Shown: piece by piece, positions 1-7,784 of the stretch
Layout of the letters: the number at the start of each line of letters is the position of its first letter
Position numbering within the stretch: the stretch's first letter is position 1
Assembly: GCF_946151075.1 (NCBI RefSeq)
Contig: NZ_CAMGZB010000001.1
Span: 1,340,001-1,404,000 of the forward strand
Direction: 5' to 3'
Length of the DNA stretch: 64,000 bases
From: Neobacillus sp. Marseille-Q6967
GTDB lineage: Bacteria > Bacillota > Bacilli > Bacillales > Cytobacillaceae
The notes under the pieces: generated by a model
The model's input: only the letters and a program-made list of their open reading frames with translations
The model's database searches: none
What the model was told of the DNA's origin: nothing
Made by a program: the position numbers and the translations under genes

Positions 1-351
1 GTCGGAAGTAAGGCCATTTAAATCCTTTAACTTTTGTACAGTTAAGCCGAACTGCGGAGCAATTTTTCCGAGATAGTCGCCGCTTTTGACAGTATACTCG
101 GTAACCGTAGTTAATTTGGCTACGGGCTCAGCAGTATCCGCGGACACCTTTAGTACCTGATTCACATAGATGGTGTCTGATTCCAAGCCGTTCAACGTCT
201 TCAGTTCGCTCACGCTTGTTTGATATTTTGAAGCAATTTTTGATAATGAATCACCCTTTTGAACGGTATAGTTCTCGGCAAAAGCCGTTCCCGCATAAAC
301 CGTCGAAAGGAGGGCGGCTGTCGAAACAGCACGTACAATCGTTTTCTTCAA
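1..351 (-). CDS. LysM-repeat secreted cell-wall protein (C-terminus outside the window)
   Basis: The 117 residues in the window start with a classic signal peptide (KK near the N-terminus, hydrophobic stretch, AFA-E cleavage-like site at about residue 25). A first LysM repeat follows at about residues 27-70 ([16 protein letters not shown]) and a second begins near residue 86 ([16 protein letters not shown]), cut by the window edge. LysM repeats bind the glycan strand of peptidoglycan, so the product is exported and wall-bound. In bacilli this architecture usually precedes an NlpC/P60 or other hydrolase domain, as in LytE/LytF/CwlS, but that part is not visible. I place the start at a TTG at 351 because GAGGTGATGG lies just upstream; the nearby ATG runs into a stop after three codons. 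Confidence 0.85.
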   Translation of the reverse strand, partial: MKKTIVRAVSTAALLSTVYAGTAFAENYTVQKGDSLSKIASKYQTSVSELKTLNGLESDTIYVNQVLKVSADTAEPVAKLTTVTEYTVKSGDYLGKIAPQFGLTVQKLKDLNGLTSD

Positions 352-549
352 CTTCCCATCACCTCGATTTCTCTAGCAATTTGTACATATTTTACCATGA
401 ATCCCCATAAATTCGTACAAAAAATTTATATTCTGATAGATTGCATTGAAAAATAACTCGATTTGCGCTAACTTTTACCGTTATGAATCTTTGAATCTAT
501 ATGGTTTCATTACCCCATTCTTCCAGTTGTGCTGGCTCCCAAAGATGAA

Positions 550-1029
550 TTAAATTTTCTTTAGTTTCTTAAAGAACCATTTGTAAAATAAATATCCAAA
601 ACATAAAGTAACCAACATACTAGCCCAGCTAAAGAACCAATTCCAATGCAGGTATTCGATATTATCGGTGTACTTCTCAACAAGAACTTCCCCAATAATA
701 ATGATGGAGGGGAAACTAATCGAGTAGAGGAATTTCTTTAACATGCTGCCCCTTTTGGGGAAGTAAAGGTTAAACAGTACGCTGACGGCAGGGAACACGA
801 AGTACTCAAACGTGAAATTGGTACGGTATGCATAACCCATGATTCTTTCTGGATATGAAATGAGTTTCCATTCTACCGTTAGCCCTCCAAGAAGGTAAGT
901 AACCGATTGCATAAATAAAAAACTTAAGAGTGCTTCACGGATTTTTCCTTTAGAAACCCCCAGCCACAACAAAACCGCGGATACAACCCAAGCGGACAAT
1001 TCTATCCAACTCTCTAATAGCAAATTCAA
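550..1029 (-). CDS. Small multi-pass membrane protein, CBO0543-like paralogue 1
   Basis: The protein has 159 residues with about five hydrophobic segments and a lysine-rich C-terminus. It shares two signatures with the next two minus-strand genes: a segment of the form LFNLYFPKRGS in the middle and YLHWNWFFSWAS near the end. I recognise this as resembling the CBO0543 family of uncharacterised Firmicute membrane proteins; that assignment is tentative. It lies downstream of its two paralogues but is separated from them by about 240 bp and a terminator, so it probably has its own promoter. No catalytic motif is visible and I cannot assign a function. Confidence 0.75.
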   Translation of the reverse strand: MNLLLESWIELSAWVVSAVLLWLGVSKGKIREALLSFLFMQSVTYLLGGLTVEWKLISYPERIMGYAYRTNFTFEYFVFPAVSVLFNLYFPKRGSMLKKFLYSISFPSIIIIGEVLVEKYTDNIEYLHWNWFFSWASMLVTLCFGYLFYKWFFKKLKKI

Positions 1030-1225
1030 ATCACCCCTTTAGTTAAATATATTTCGACAAAATAAGTGTTTTTTCCTTCAAATTTCGACAAAATTCTTCT
1101 ATTATATACGTGTAATTTTCTATCTGCCAAAAAGCGGATTTATGGTGCCAAATTGAGAGGTTTACGTGCAGAACGACTCCATTTATGTACCAACGTCATC
1201 TCCAGCACCAAACAATCAAAAAACC

Positions 1226-1251
1226 AAAAAAGCCAGGCGGACCCACCTGGC
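1226..1251 (-). terminator. Intrinsic terminator of the paralogue 2/3 unit
   Basis: Read on the minus strand, GCCAGG/CCTGGC form a GC-rich stem followed by a run of six T. It sits 18 bp past the stop of the gene ending at 1269 and fits termination of that transcript. Confidence 0.75.
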
Positions 1252-1268
1252 GCGTAAAAAAATCCTAT

Positions 1269-1745
1269 TCAAGTATGCTGCCGAACCGCCTGTGCTTCCA
1301 GCCGCAAGACCCATTTGTAATACCCAGTCAAAATAAGCAACAAAAACGGGTTAATAGCTGCTGAATGCCATATACTCCACCAGCCATAGTGAAAATAACC
1401 CCAGGGCTCAGGCTGCAGCGCTAATAGTTCATACCCCAGCAACCCAACTTCCCACACCGCCATATACATAATCCGTCTCATAAACGATTGTCCAAAGGGA
1501 AAGAAATTTAAAAAAAGCAAATTAACAGGAGGGATAAGGGCAAAATAAGCAGGTAATACATACCAATCGACGCCCTGTGTTCCATACCAATAGCCATGAT
1601 ATTTTACATCAATAAAGCAATCGAATAATATTTGCAAGGCGCAGGTAAAGGACCATATATGTAAAACACTATTAGCCGATAGTTTTTTAACAAGTCTATA
1701 GGCAAGAACATTAAACAAAACAACGGAACTATAAAGAATGATCAT
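1269..1745 (-). CDS. Small multi-pass membrane protein, CBO0543-like paralogue 2
   Basis: The protein has 158 residues and about five predicted membrane segments. It carries the family signatures LFLNFFPFGQS (about residues 77-87) and YFHYGWWSIWHSA (about residues 116-128), which align with those of the genes on either side. It lies 26 bp downstream of paralogue 3 on the same strand, so the two are probably co-transcribed and end at the terminator around 1226-1251. The family has no known function that I can name. Aromatic and Trp-rich residues cluster at predicted membrane edges. Confidence 0.75.
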   Translation of the reverse strand: MIILYSSVVLFNVLAYRLVKKLSANSVLHIWSFTCALQILFDCFIDVKYHGYWYGTQGVDWYVLPAYFALIPPVNLLFLNFFPFGQSFMRRIMYMAVWEVGLLGYELLALQPEPWGYFHYGWWSIWHSAAINPFLLLILTGYYKWVLRLEAQAVRQHT

Positions 1746-1771
1746 GATTCACCCCGAGTGATTTACTTTTT

Positions 1772-2239
1772 CTAATCTCGGCTCTTATACATTGACGCTT
1801 TTCTCATAAACCAATAATGCCAGTACATAAAGATACAGGCAGCCATGTAGAACAGCAGGGAATACCAAACTTTCCAACCTCTATAATGAACATAGCCAAA
1901 ATAAACCGAAAGCCGTTCAAAGAGGAAGGAGAACAGCACCCAAAAAATATAATAATAAACAAATTTCCGCGCGCTACCTCCTCGCGGCAGAAAATTCATA
2001 AAGAGAACGCCAAAACAAGCAGGTAAGGTGACTTCTACAAAGACATCCAAGAATTCTGGTCCGGGATTGATTAAATCATACATATTCAGCAAGTCTCCGA
2101 AGACCAAATCCGCCACCAGGGTAATCAGCGAAACAGTAATCCAGGTCAAGTAGACTTCCTGCGAGGTTAATCGTTTCGGCATTAACCAGAAAACGATTCC
2201 GAGGAGAACATAACAAGTAACCAAAAAGGCAATCGTCAT
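1772..2239 (-). CDS. Small multi-pass membrane protein, CBO0543-like paralogue 3
   Basis: The protein has 155 residues and about five hydrophobic segments, with the shared signatures LFMNFLPRGGS and YVHYRGWKVWYSL. It is the first gene of a probable two-gene minus-strand unit (spacing 26 bp to paralogue 2). The start at 2239 has AAGGAG seven bases upstream. It is divergent from the small gene at 2356, with a ~115-bp shared upstream region. Three divergent copies side by side point to old tandem duplication; the role is unknown. Confidence 0.75.
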   Translation of the reverse strand: MTIAFLVTCYVLLGIVFWLMPKRLTSQEVYLTWITVSLITLVADLVFGDLLNMYDLINPGPEFLDVFVEVTLPACFGVLFMNFLPRGGSARKFVYYYIFWVLFSFLFERLSVYFGYVHYRGWKVWYSLLFYMAACIFMYWHYWFMRKASMYKSRD

Positions 2240-2355
2240 TGAATCACTCCTTGCCCAGATTTCCTATTGTTGCTTATAGATTGTCCCAATCTACGAAAAA
2301 CCTCACAGCTTTTGGTAAAATAATTGCAATAAAACTACAGAGGATGGACCAAACC

Positions 2356-2583
2356 ATGAATGTATTCATACAAATTTTCTACACCTCCAATGACAACACG
2401 GTCATGAGAAGGGGGCAATTTCCGCTTAAAGGGAAAACCAAGGAGCAATTGGCATTTGAGTTTTGGACGTGGATTAAGCGGGAAAGCCCATTTGAAGCCT
2501 TCTTGGAAAAAGTTATCTGTGACGGAGAAGAGATTACGGACCTTGTGAAGTCTTTACAGGACAAAAAATATAGGCTTCCCTAA
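2356..2583 (+). CDS. Small conserved-looking cytoplasmic protein, function unknown
   Basis: The 75-residue protein is soluble, mixed charged and aromatic, beginning MNVFIQIFYTSND and ending in KYRLP. I chose ATG 2356 because GAGGATGG is well spaced upstream. An in-frame ATG at 2344 is possible (four residues longer), and starts further upstream would have no ribosome binding site. I do not recognise the family. Its stop codon lies inside the hairpin shared with the convergent germination gene. Confidence 0.65.
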   Translation: MNVFIQIFYTSNDNTVMRRGQFPLKGKTKEQLAFEFWTWIKRESPFEAFLEKVICDGEEITDLVKSLQDKKYRLP

Positions 2584-2595
2584 AAGGGAAGCCTA
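2571..2595. terminator. Bidirectional terminator overlapping both stop codons
   Basis: TAGGCTTCCC and GGGAAGCCTA form a perfect 10-bp stem with a 5-base loop. The TAA of the plus-strand gene (2581-2583) is in the loop and the TAG of the minus-strand gene (2593-2595) is in the stem, so one element serves two convergent genes. Confidence 0.75.
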
Positions 2596-2817
2596 GCAGC
2601 CTGGATCTTTCACAATTGGCTGATCCACTACATCGGTATCAATGTTATTGATGGAACTGAAACCGCTGATGGTATTGTTATGGACACCGGTATTGTTCGA
2701 GCCGGAACCATGCACACTTTTTGAGGCGCTTTTAGGGGAGATGAACACCGTATTGCCAAACTGAACAACCCCGCCGCTCACTGTATCTATCTTCACTGGA
2801 AATGGAAAATGCGACAT
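2593..2817 (-). CDS. GerPA/GerPF-type spore germination protein
   Basis: The 74-residue protein is small, Gly/Ser/Asn-rich and without a signal peptide. Its sequence (IDTVSGGVVQFGNTVFISP, then SGSNNTG and a Ser/Asn-rich tail) matches the GerPA/GerPF family of spore-coat-associated germination proteins. In Bacillus these help germinants pass the coat. I chose the ATG at 2817, preceded by AAAGGATG; an upstream extension of 17 residues has no family character. Here it is a stand-alone gene, not part of a gerPABCDEF operon, which is common for extra copies of the family. Expression in the mother cell late in sporulation is expected from the family, but I did not identify a sigma-K promoter. Confidence 0.8.
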   Translation of the reverse strand: MSHFPFPVKIDTVSGGVVQFGNTVFISPKSASKSVHGSGSNNTGVHNNTISGFSSINNIDTDVVDQPIVKDPGC

Positions 2818-2974
2818 CCACAAACATCCTTTGCTATTTTGTAATTCACTGTATGCAAACCTCCTCATTTTCGTTCGCTCTTGGTAGTTTTTTGAAACCC
2901 TAACAGCCCAATTTGAAAAATCGTACCATGGGAAAGATAAATATGATTCTTACTCAACAAAGGGGGCTTATGAA

Positions 2975-3664
2975 ATGGCACGGGAAAAGGTAAAAAAGCC
3001 ATTTTATAAAAGATGGTGGGTCTGGGTGCTGGCTGCACTTGTAGTGGTAGCTCTGATTAACCCAGGTGATGAAGGAACAGAGCAAGCTACAAAGACGGAA
3101 CAAACGGATGAACCAAAAACAGACCAGGCGGCAGAGGATAACAACAACGACCAACAAGAGACACAAACCGATGAGAACCCGCCTCCACCAGACGAAGGAG
3201 TCCTGACAGAAGAAAAATTTGCCCAAATTAAAGACGGGATGACATATGAAGAAGTGGTGGCCATCATTGGCTCTGAAGGAAAGGTTATATCCGAGTCTGG
3301 TGAACGAGGCACGGAATACCACACGGTGATGTACGAGTTTGAAACCGAAGGGGCCATGTCCAATGCCAACATGATGTTCCAAGGCAACAAGCTCATGAAC
3401 AAGGCACAATTTGGATTAGGCGGCGGTTCTGATGTTGAGATGACATTGGAACAGTTCAATCAAATCCAAAACGGGATGACCTATGAAGAAGTTAAAGCCA
3501 TTGTGGGCGGTGAAGGTGAAATCGTATCAGAATCAGGTGAAAAAGGGTCTCAATTCCACACAGTTGTTTATTCTTATCAAGGTAAAGGGAGCATCGGAGC
3601 AAATGCTTCTTTAACGTTTCAAGGCAACAAGCTTCAGAATAAGTCACAATTCGGATTAGAATAA
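2975..3664 (+). CDS. Membrane-anchored protein with two DUF3862/BLIP-like repeats
   Basis: The 229-residue protein has a basic N-terminus, one membrane segment (about residues 13-30), an acidic Glu/Gln/Thr/Pro-rich linker (about 35-85) and two tandem repeats of about 70 residues. The repeats share IxxGMTYEEVxAIxGxEG, SESGExG and FQGNKLxNKxQFGL. These are the signatures of DUF3862, a BLIP/SmpA-like fold found on the outside of Gram-positive cells. The domain is probably displayed on the outer face of the membrane. The start ATG 2975 has AAAGGGGG upstream. The gene is monocistronic, with a terminator following it at 3671. The ligand is unknown. Confidence 0.8.
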   Translation: MAREKVKKPFYKRWWVWVLAALVVVALINPGDEGTEQATKTEQTDEPKTDQAAEDNNNDQQETQTDENPPPPDEGVLTEEKFAQIKDGMTYEEVVAIIGSEGKVISESGERGTEYHTVMYEFETEGAMSNANMMFQGNKLMNKAQFGLGGGSDVEMTLEQFNQIQNGMTYEEVKAIVGGEGEIVSESGEKGSQFHTVVYSYQGKGSIGANASLTFQGNKLQNKSQFGLE

Positions 3665-3670
3665 TGAACA

Positions 3671-3698
3671 TGGCCCCTCTCATAAATGAGAAGGGCCA
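3671..3698 (+). terminator. Terminator hairpin after the DUF3862 gene
   Basis: TGGCCCCTCTCAT and ATGAGAAGGGCCA pair with one mismatch. Only a weak T-tract follows, so termination could be partial. Confidence 0.6.
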
Positions 3699-3720
3699 AT
3701 TAAATAAGAAATTTGTTGTT

Positions 3721-3737
3721 ATGTTAAAATATACCTA
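3721..3737 (+). promoter_or_regulatory. Candidate extended -10 promoter, copy 1 of a 17-bp repeat
   Basis: ATGTTAAAATATACCTA contains TGTTAAAAT, which fits an extended -10. It recurs with one mismatch at 4024-4040. Each copy lies upstream of a very small gene. No clear -35 hexamer is visible. Confidence 0.35.
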
Positions 3738-3854
3738 TATTGTAACAGTTCTAACATCTATTAATAATATAACTTAACTTTAATGTAATCAGCCTTTAAT
3801 CTACATTTGATAGCCTTAACTGTATTGGAAATCTAGATAAGGGAGTAATACCAA

Positions 3855-3968
3855 ATGAGATTAAAAGCTATTCTTTGTTTAATATTGAAAAAACATAAAT
3901 TTAACTATTATACCGATGAGTGTGTACGATGTGGAAAAATAAATAAAACTGACAAAATTCCCCGATAA
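3855..3968 (+). CDS. Very small Cys-containing protein, hypothetical
   Basis: A 37-residue frame starts at ATG 3855 with GGGAG nine bases upstream. The product is basic and carries a CVRCGK pair near residues 23-28, like a half zinc-ribbon; similar short proteins ending in CxxCGK are frequent in prophages and accessory DNA of bacilli. I do not recognise a named family with certainty. It lies in an otherwise gene-free stretch between a terminator and the gene at 4055. Confidence 0.4.
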   Translation: MRLKAILCLILKKHKFNYYTDECVRCGKINKTDKIPR

Positions 3969-4023
3969 TTCACAATATTCTACTGGGTGATATTTACAAA
4001 CTAGTAAAAAAGATATATATTTA

Positions 4024-4040
4024 ATGTTAGAATATACCTA
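4024..4040 (+). promoter_or_regulatory. Candidate extended -10 promoter, copy 2 of a 17-bp repeat
   Basis: ATGTTAGAATATACCTA contains TGTTAGAAT and differs from the copy at 3721 at one position. It lies immediately before the Shine-Dalgarno of the small gene at 4055. If it is a promoter the leader is extremely short, so it could instead be an operator. Confidence 0.3.
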
Positions 4041-4054
4041 GTGGGAGGATCAAA

Positions 4055-4207
4055 GTGGAGGAGAAAAAGGACAGGAATGCCTTACAGGTTGATTTTTCAG
4101 AGGTTGTGAAGAAGGCATATGAAAAAGGTACAAACGAGAGGGAAATTACAGTTAATAATTTAATAGAAGAAATTAAAACAGACCTTAAAAGTTTAAGATT
4201 TAGCTAA
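4055..4207 (+). CDS. Very small helical protein, hypothetical
   Basis: A 50-residue frame with GTG start at 4055 and GGGAGGA five bases upstream. The product is charged and probably helical (KKAYEKGTNEREITVNN, then LIEEIKTDLKSL), with no membrane segment. A hairpin with a T6 tract follows the stop. The strong ribosome binding site and terminator argue for a real gene. I do not recognise the family. Confidence 0.5.
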   Translation: MEEKKDRNALQVDFSEVVKKAYEKGTNEREITVNNLIEEIKTDLKSLRFS

Positions 4208-4217
4208 TAATGATAAG

Positions 4218-4243
4218 GGGATAATATAAATTATCTCTTTTTT
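4218..4243 (+). terminator. Small intrinsic terminator
   Basis: GGGATAAT pairs with ATTATCTC (one wobble), followed by six T. It lies 10 bp after the stop of the gene at 4055. Confidence 0.5.
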
Positions 4244-4265
4244 ATTTGTAAAAAAAGAAGGTGAA

Positions 4266-5075
4266 TCAGTTCGATTCGCCTTCACTGTTAATGAAAAATT
4301 GTATTAAATAGTCGCTCCAAGCTTGAATACCTTGCTCACTAGGACCTGTTTGATCTGGAAGCAAGTATGTTTTCACATCTTCAGTATTTGGATCAGGCCA
4401 TGCAGCCCAGTGATCTAGATAAGGAATTTGGTTTGATTCTGCGTATTTTTTCACTTCTTCTACCTGAATTGGATAAAACTTGGCATTAAAAAGTGGATAG
4501 GACGGCTGTATAATAAGAGTCGCAGCAGGGTTTTGCGTAAGAATTGTTTCCTTTAATGCAGATATGTTGTTTAATGATTCTTCAATAGAAACATTTCCGT
4601 TATCATTTAAGGTCAGTGGCTCGATAACAACTAGATCTGCTGCTTCAGCTGCAATTTCTTCATGAAAATTATTTGCAATCAATTGGGAGGATGTCGTATC
4701 AAAGGTTTTAATCCCAATTTCGATATTTTTTTCTCCAAATGATTCAATGAGTTTCTGTCTAACAATTGGGTACATGCCATCAGTTTCAGAGCCAATTGCA
4801 GAAGAACCGACAAAAAGAATCTTAAAAGCCTCTTTATTATCAAGTGTTTGCTTGAACCGCTCTACTGCTGCTGCTGGCCAATTGCTCGCCAAGGCAAGAA
4901 CGGCAGTCTCAATATCTGCAACATCCTGATTATTTTCCTTTGATTCTAGTTTTCCTGTTTCAACACTCGTGATCTTTGCTGATGCCTGCTGTATTTTCTT
5001 ATTCCAGTAAGAATTACCTATTACAAGGACAGTAATACAAACGATACCTAATAAAACAGTTAGAAAATTCTTCAT
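4266..5075 (-). CDS. Membrane-anchored SGNH/GDSL-type hydrolase
   Basis: The 269-residue protein has an N-terminal membrane anchor or signal (about residues 5-20) followed by an SGNH-like domain. The block I motif is ILFVGSSAIG (Ser nucleophile in GSS rather than GDS), a block III-like LTLNDNG lies mid-domain, and DHWAAWPD near the end supplies the Asp-x-x-His-like region. SGNH enzymes outside the membrane remove or transfer acetyl groups on glycans, and next to an exopolysaccharide locus that is the likeliest job (inference). I placed the start at 5075 because the hydrophobic signal then follows directly; the ribosome binding site is weak and upstream in-frame starts exist. It is divergent from locus 1. 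Confidence 0.7.
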   Translation of the reverse strand: MKNFLTVLLGIVCITVLVIGNSYWNKKIQQASAKITSVETGKLESKENNQDVADIETAVLALASNWPAAAVERFKQTLDNKEAFKILFVGSSAIGSETDGMYPIVRQKLIESFGEKNIEIGIKTFDTTSSQLIANNFHEEIAAEAADLVVIEPLTLNDNGNVSIEESLNNISALKETILTQNPAATLIIQPSYPLFNAKFYPIQVEEVKKYAESNQIPYLDHWAAWPDPNTEDVKTYLLPDQTGPSEQGIQAWSDYLIQFFINSEGESN

Positions 5076-5296
5076 TATATATAGTACCCCCAAAAAGTTT
5101 TGCATATCAATTATAACAGAAAACGACAAAAGATTACCTATTATTTCAAACAATTTACAGTAAGATGTAAAATTATTTCCAATTTCGATTTATATCTACA
5201 CAAACCATCAAAAAGGTGTAAAATAATTAAGGCGTCAAACAAATTACACAAAATGTAAAGAAAATGTAAAGAAATACATTTTTCGTCAAAATTCTA

Positions 5297-5305
5297 TGAT
5301 ATAAT
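5297..5305 (+). promoter_or_regulatory. Extended -10 promoter of exopolysaccharide locus 1
   Basis: TGATATAAT (TGn plus consensus TATAAT) lies 42 bp before the Wzz start. No good -35 is visible. Upstream (about 5253-5280) are two direct copies of AATGTAAAGA and an inverted TACATTT, which could be an operator. The same TGATATAAT precedes the paralogous operon at 27692. Confidence 0.6.
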
Positions 5306-5346
5306 ACTTTTTGTTTTTATTTCTAACAAAATTTAGGGAGGGCCAC

Positions 5347-6096
5347 ATGGAAGCGACAATCTCATTTAAAGAGCTAATACAAACGTTACGTAAACGACTA
5401 AATATAATCTTAAGCTTTACATTTGTTGCTGTATTATTAAGTGGTATTATTAGTTATTTTTTCTTAACACCAATTTATCAAGCATCAACACAATTGCTTG
5501 TAAATCAATCTAAGAACGGACAAACCCAGTATAATATAGGCGAAGTGCAAACGAACCTTCAACTTATTAATACCTACAATGTCATTATAAAAAGTCCAGC
5601 TATACTTGAGATCGTAATTAAAGAATTAGATTTAGATATGACAGTTAGTGAACTAAATGAAAAGATAACTGTATCTAATGAAAAGAATTCACAAGTAGTT
5701 AATCTATTTGTACAAGATCCTGACGCTAAAAGAGCAGCAGAAATAGCTAACAAAATAGCGGATGTATTTAAAGCAGAAATTGTTAAAATCATGAGTGTTG
5801 ATAACGTCAGTATCCTTGCAAAAGCGTCTGTAGCTGATAACATAACACCTATTAAACCTAGACCACTATTAATTGTTGCTATAGCAATGGTAGCGGGGTT
5901 AATGATTGGCGTAGGAGTTTCCTTCGTCTTAGAATTCTTAGATAATACAGTAAAAAATGAACAGGAAATTGAAAAACTAATTGGGGTACCAATCCTTGGT
6001 GTCATTGCTACAATGGATGATACCCAGATGCATGTTTCTAAAAATAAAAGAACAGAACGGAACACTAGATTAAGAGGTGAGACAATTGGCTCTTAA
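5347..6096 (+). CDS. Wzz-type polysaccharide co-polymerase / BY-kinase activator (copy 1)
   Basis: The 249-residue protein has two membrane segments (about 22-42 and 175-196) flanking an extracellular Wzz-like domain, with a short cytoplasmic C-terminus. It belongs to the YwqC/EpsA/CapA type that activates a cytoplasmic tyrosine kinase and controls polymer chain length. ATG 5347 is chosen because GGGAGGGCC precedes it; an upstream frame extension lacks a site. The last 11 bases overlap the kinase gene, suggesting translational coupling. A paralogue with similar sequence and the same overlap is at 27737. Confidence 0.88.
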   Translation: MEATISFKELIQTLRKRLNIILSFTFVAVLLSGIISYFFLTPIYQASTQLLVNQSKNGQTQYNIGEVQTNLQLINTYNVIIKSPAILEIVIKELDLDMTVSELNEKITVSNEKNSQVVNLFVQDPDAKRAAEIANKIADVFKAEIVKIMSVDNVSILAKASVADNITPIKPRPLLIVAIAMVAGLMIGVGVSFVLEFLDNTVKNEQEIEKLIGVPILGVIATMDDTQMHVSKNKRTERNTRLRGETIGS

Positions 6097-6787
6097 AAAA
6101 CAAAAAAATAAGATTAATAGTAATAGAAGAAACCTTATTGCCATGTATGACCCTAAGTCACCTATCTCAGAACAATACCGGACAATAAGAACAAACATTC
6201 AATTTTCTTCAGTTGATAACGATGTTAAGACACTACTAGTAACATCTTCAGGTCCAGGTGAAGGAAAGTCAACAACCGTTGCCAACTTAGCGGTAGTTTT
6301 TTCGCAACAAGGTAAAAAGGTTTTACTTATAGATGCGGATATGAGAAAACCAACCGTTCATTATACCTTTAATCATACAAACACATATGGTTTAACCAGC
6401 GTATTAACTAAACAAATGACATTAGATAAAGCAATTAAAGAGACACCGGAAGATAATTTATTTGTTTTATCAAGCGGTCCGATTCCGCCAAATCCAGCTG
6501 AATTACTCACATCACGTGCAATGGACCAATTTTTCTTGGATGCACAAGAAATGTTTGATCTTATTATTTTTGATACTCCACCATTATTGGCCGTTACGGA
6601 TGCACAAATTTTAGCCAATAAATGTGAAGGTACTATCCTAGTAGTTTCAAGTGGGAAGACAGAAAGAGATATGATTGTAAAAGCAAAAGACTTGTTAGAT
6701 TCTGCACAAAGTAAACTTTTAGGTGTAGTCTTAAACAACAAAAAAATGCAAAACACCAATTATTACTATTACTACGGAACGAATTAA
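6086..6787 (+). CDS. CpsD/CapB-type bacterial tyrosine kinase (copy 1)
   Basis: The 233-residue cytoplasmic kinase has Walker A (SSGPGEGKST), Walker A-prime (VLLIDADMRKP), Walker B (IIFDTPPLLAVTD) and a C-terminal tyrosine cluster (NYYYYYGTN) that is autophosphorylated in this family. It acts with the preceding Wzz protein to control polymerisation and export. The TTG at 6086 is the best start: AGAGGTGA sits five bases upstream, and the paralogous gene at 28476 has the same TTG-GCT-CTT beginning and the same overlap. Its phosphatase partner is the next gene. Confidence 0.9.
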   Translation: MALKKQKNKINSNRRNLIAMYDPKSPISEQYRTIRTNIQFSSVDNDVKTLLVTSSGPGEGKSTTVANLAVVFSQQGKKVLLIDADMRKPTVHYTFNHTNTYGLTSVLTKQMTLDKAIKETPEDNLFVLSSGPIPPNPAELLTSRAMDQFFLDAQEMFDLIIFDTPPLLAVTDAQILANKCEGTILVVSSGKTERDMIVKAKDLLDSAQSKLLGVVLNNKKMQNTNYYYYYGTN

Positions 6788-6812
6788 ATTGAAATGAAAG
6801 GGGTTGGATCTA

Positions 6813-7574
6813 TTGATCGACATTCATTGTCATATCTTACCCGGAATCGATGATGGTGCTAAAAATCTAGATGAGAGTATAACTCTGGCAAAAGAAGCTG
6901 CCAGAGAAGGAATTCATACAATCATTGCAACCCCTCACTTAAATAACCAATATGATAATCGAAAACAAATAATTCTTGATAAAGTTGAGGAGTTAAACAA
7001 AGCTTTACAAGACCAAGCGATTGATATAAAGATTATGGCTGGACATGAACCAAGAATATATGGTGAATTACTTGAGGATTTTGATAAAAATGAAATTCAA
7101 ACTTTAAACGGTACTCAATATTTATTTGTTGAATTTCCATCAAGCCATGTACCAAGGTATACTGAACAACTTTTATTTGATATTCAGGTTAAAGGGCTTA
7201 CGCCAATCATCGTTCATCCCGAGAGAAATACCGAATTAATCGAGAGGCCTGAGGTTCTATATAACCTTGTGGAAAAAGGTGCGTTAACACAAGTAACAGC
7301 TTCTAGCCTTTGTGGATACTTTGGGAAAAAGATAAAAAATTTCTCTGAACAATTAATAGAGTTCAACTTGACACACTTCATAGCATCTGACGCCCATAAT
7401 GTTGTAAATCGCTCTTTTAAAATGGAGGAAGCTTTTAATCTTGTTGCGTCTAAGTTCGGAAATGATTATGTTTATCTCTTTAAAGAGAATGCAGAATTTC
7501 TTGTTGAAGGTCAAAATGTTATTAAAGAAATGCCAGAAAAAATAACTAAGAAAAAAAGGTTTTTTATATTCTAA
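6813..7574 (+). CDS. ywqE: YwqE/CpsB-type PHP tyrosine-protein phosphatase
   Basis: The 253-residue protein has a PHP metal-dependent phosphatase fold: MIDIHCHILPGIDDGA at the N-terminus, TPHLNN, the HPERN motif around residue 130 and ASDAHN around residue 190 supply the metal ligands. The family dephosphorylates the BY-kinase tyrosine cluster, resetting the Wzz/kinase cycle. TTG 6813 is preferred because AAAGGGG is nine bases upstream and the protein then begins with the conserved MIDIHCH; an in-frame TTG at 6804 abuts the Shine-Dalgarno. It is the last gene before leader A, so operon expression beyond this point may depend on read-through. Confidence 0.9.
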   Translation: MIDIHCHILPGIDDGAKNLDESITLAKEAAREGIHTIIATPHLNNQYDNRKQIILDKVEELNKALQDQAIDIKIMAGHEPRIYGELLEDFDKNEIQTLNGTQYLFVEFPSSHVPRYTEQLLFDIQVKGLTPIIVHPERNTELIERPEVLYNLVEKGALTQVTASSLCGYFGKKIKNFSEQLIEFNLTHFIASDAHNVVNRSFKMEEAFNLVASKFGNDYVYLFKENAEFLVEGQNVIKEMPEKITKKKRFFIF

Positions 7575-7600
7575 AACGTTTATCCGTTAATGAATCCCCA

Positions 7601-7738
7601 AATGATATTACCCATTTAGGATGAGGATACTCCTCTCCTTGGGAATATCATTAAAAGTAAGGTAGATGAGGCAAATAAATATTTAATGAAAGAATAAGTT
7701 GACCGGCACTTATGTTTCCATTAAATATTAATTTTTTT
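7601..7738 (+). promoter_or_regulatory. Two-part leader/attenuator A, upstream of galU
   Basis: First part: AATGATATT.CCC (7601-7613) pairs with GGGAATATCATT (7641-7652), enclosing GAGGA/TCCTC. Second part: AAATAAATATTTAATG (7673-7688) pairs imperfectly with CATTAAATATTAATTT (7719-7734), followed by a T7 tract; an inner ATAAGT/ACTTAT helix closes the loop. The AT-rich terminator half is shared with leaders at 9480 and 29289. This looks like a terminator that must be read through to express galU and the downstream genes. Confidence 0.6.
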
Positions 7739-7784
7739 GGGATATATTTAGAAAATCGAAATGAATTGTGAGGGGGAGCAAAAA

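Noticed and set aside
2954..3459. Long minus-strand frames opposite the DUF3862 gene
   Set aside because: They are antisense to a gene with clear repeats, ribosome binding site and terminator, and have no family sequence.
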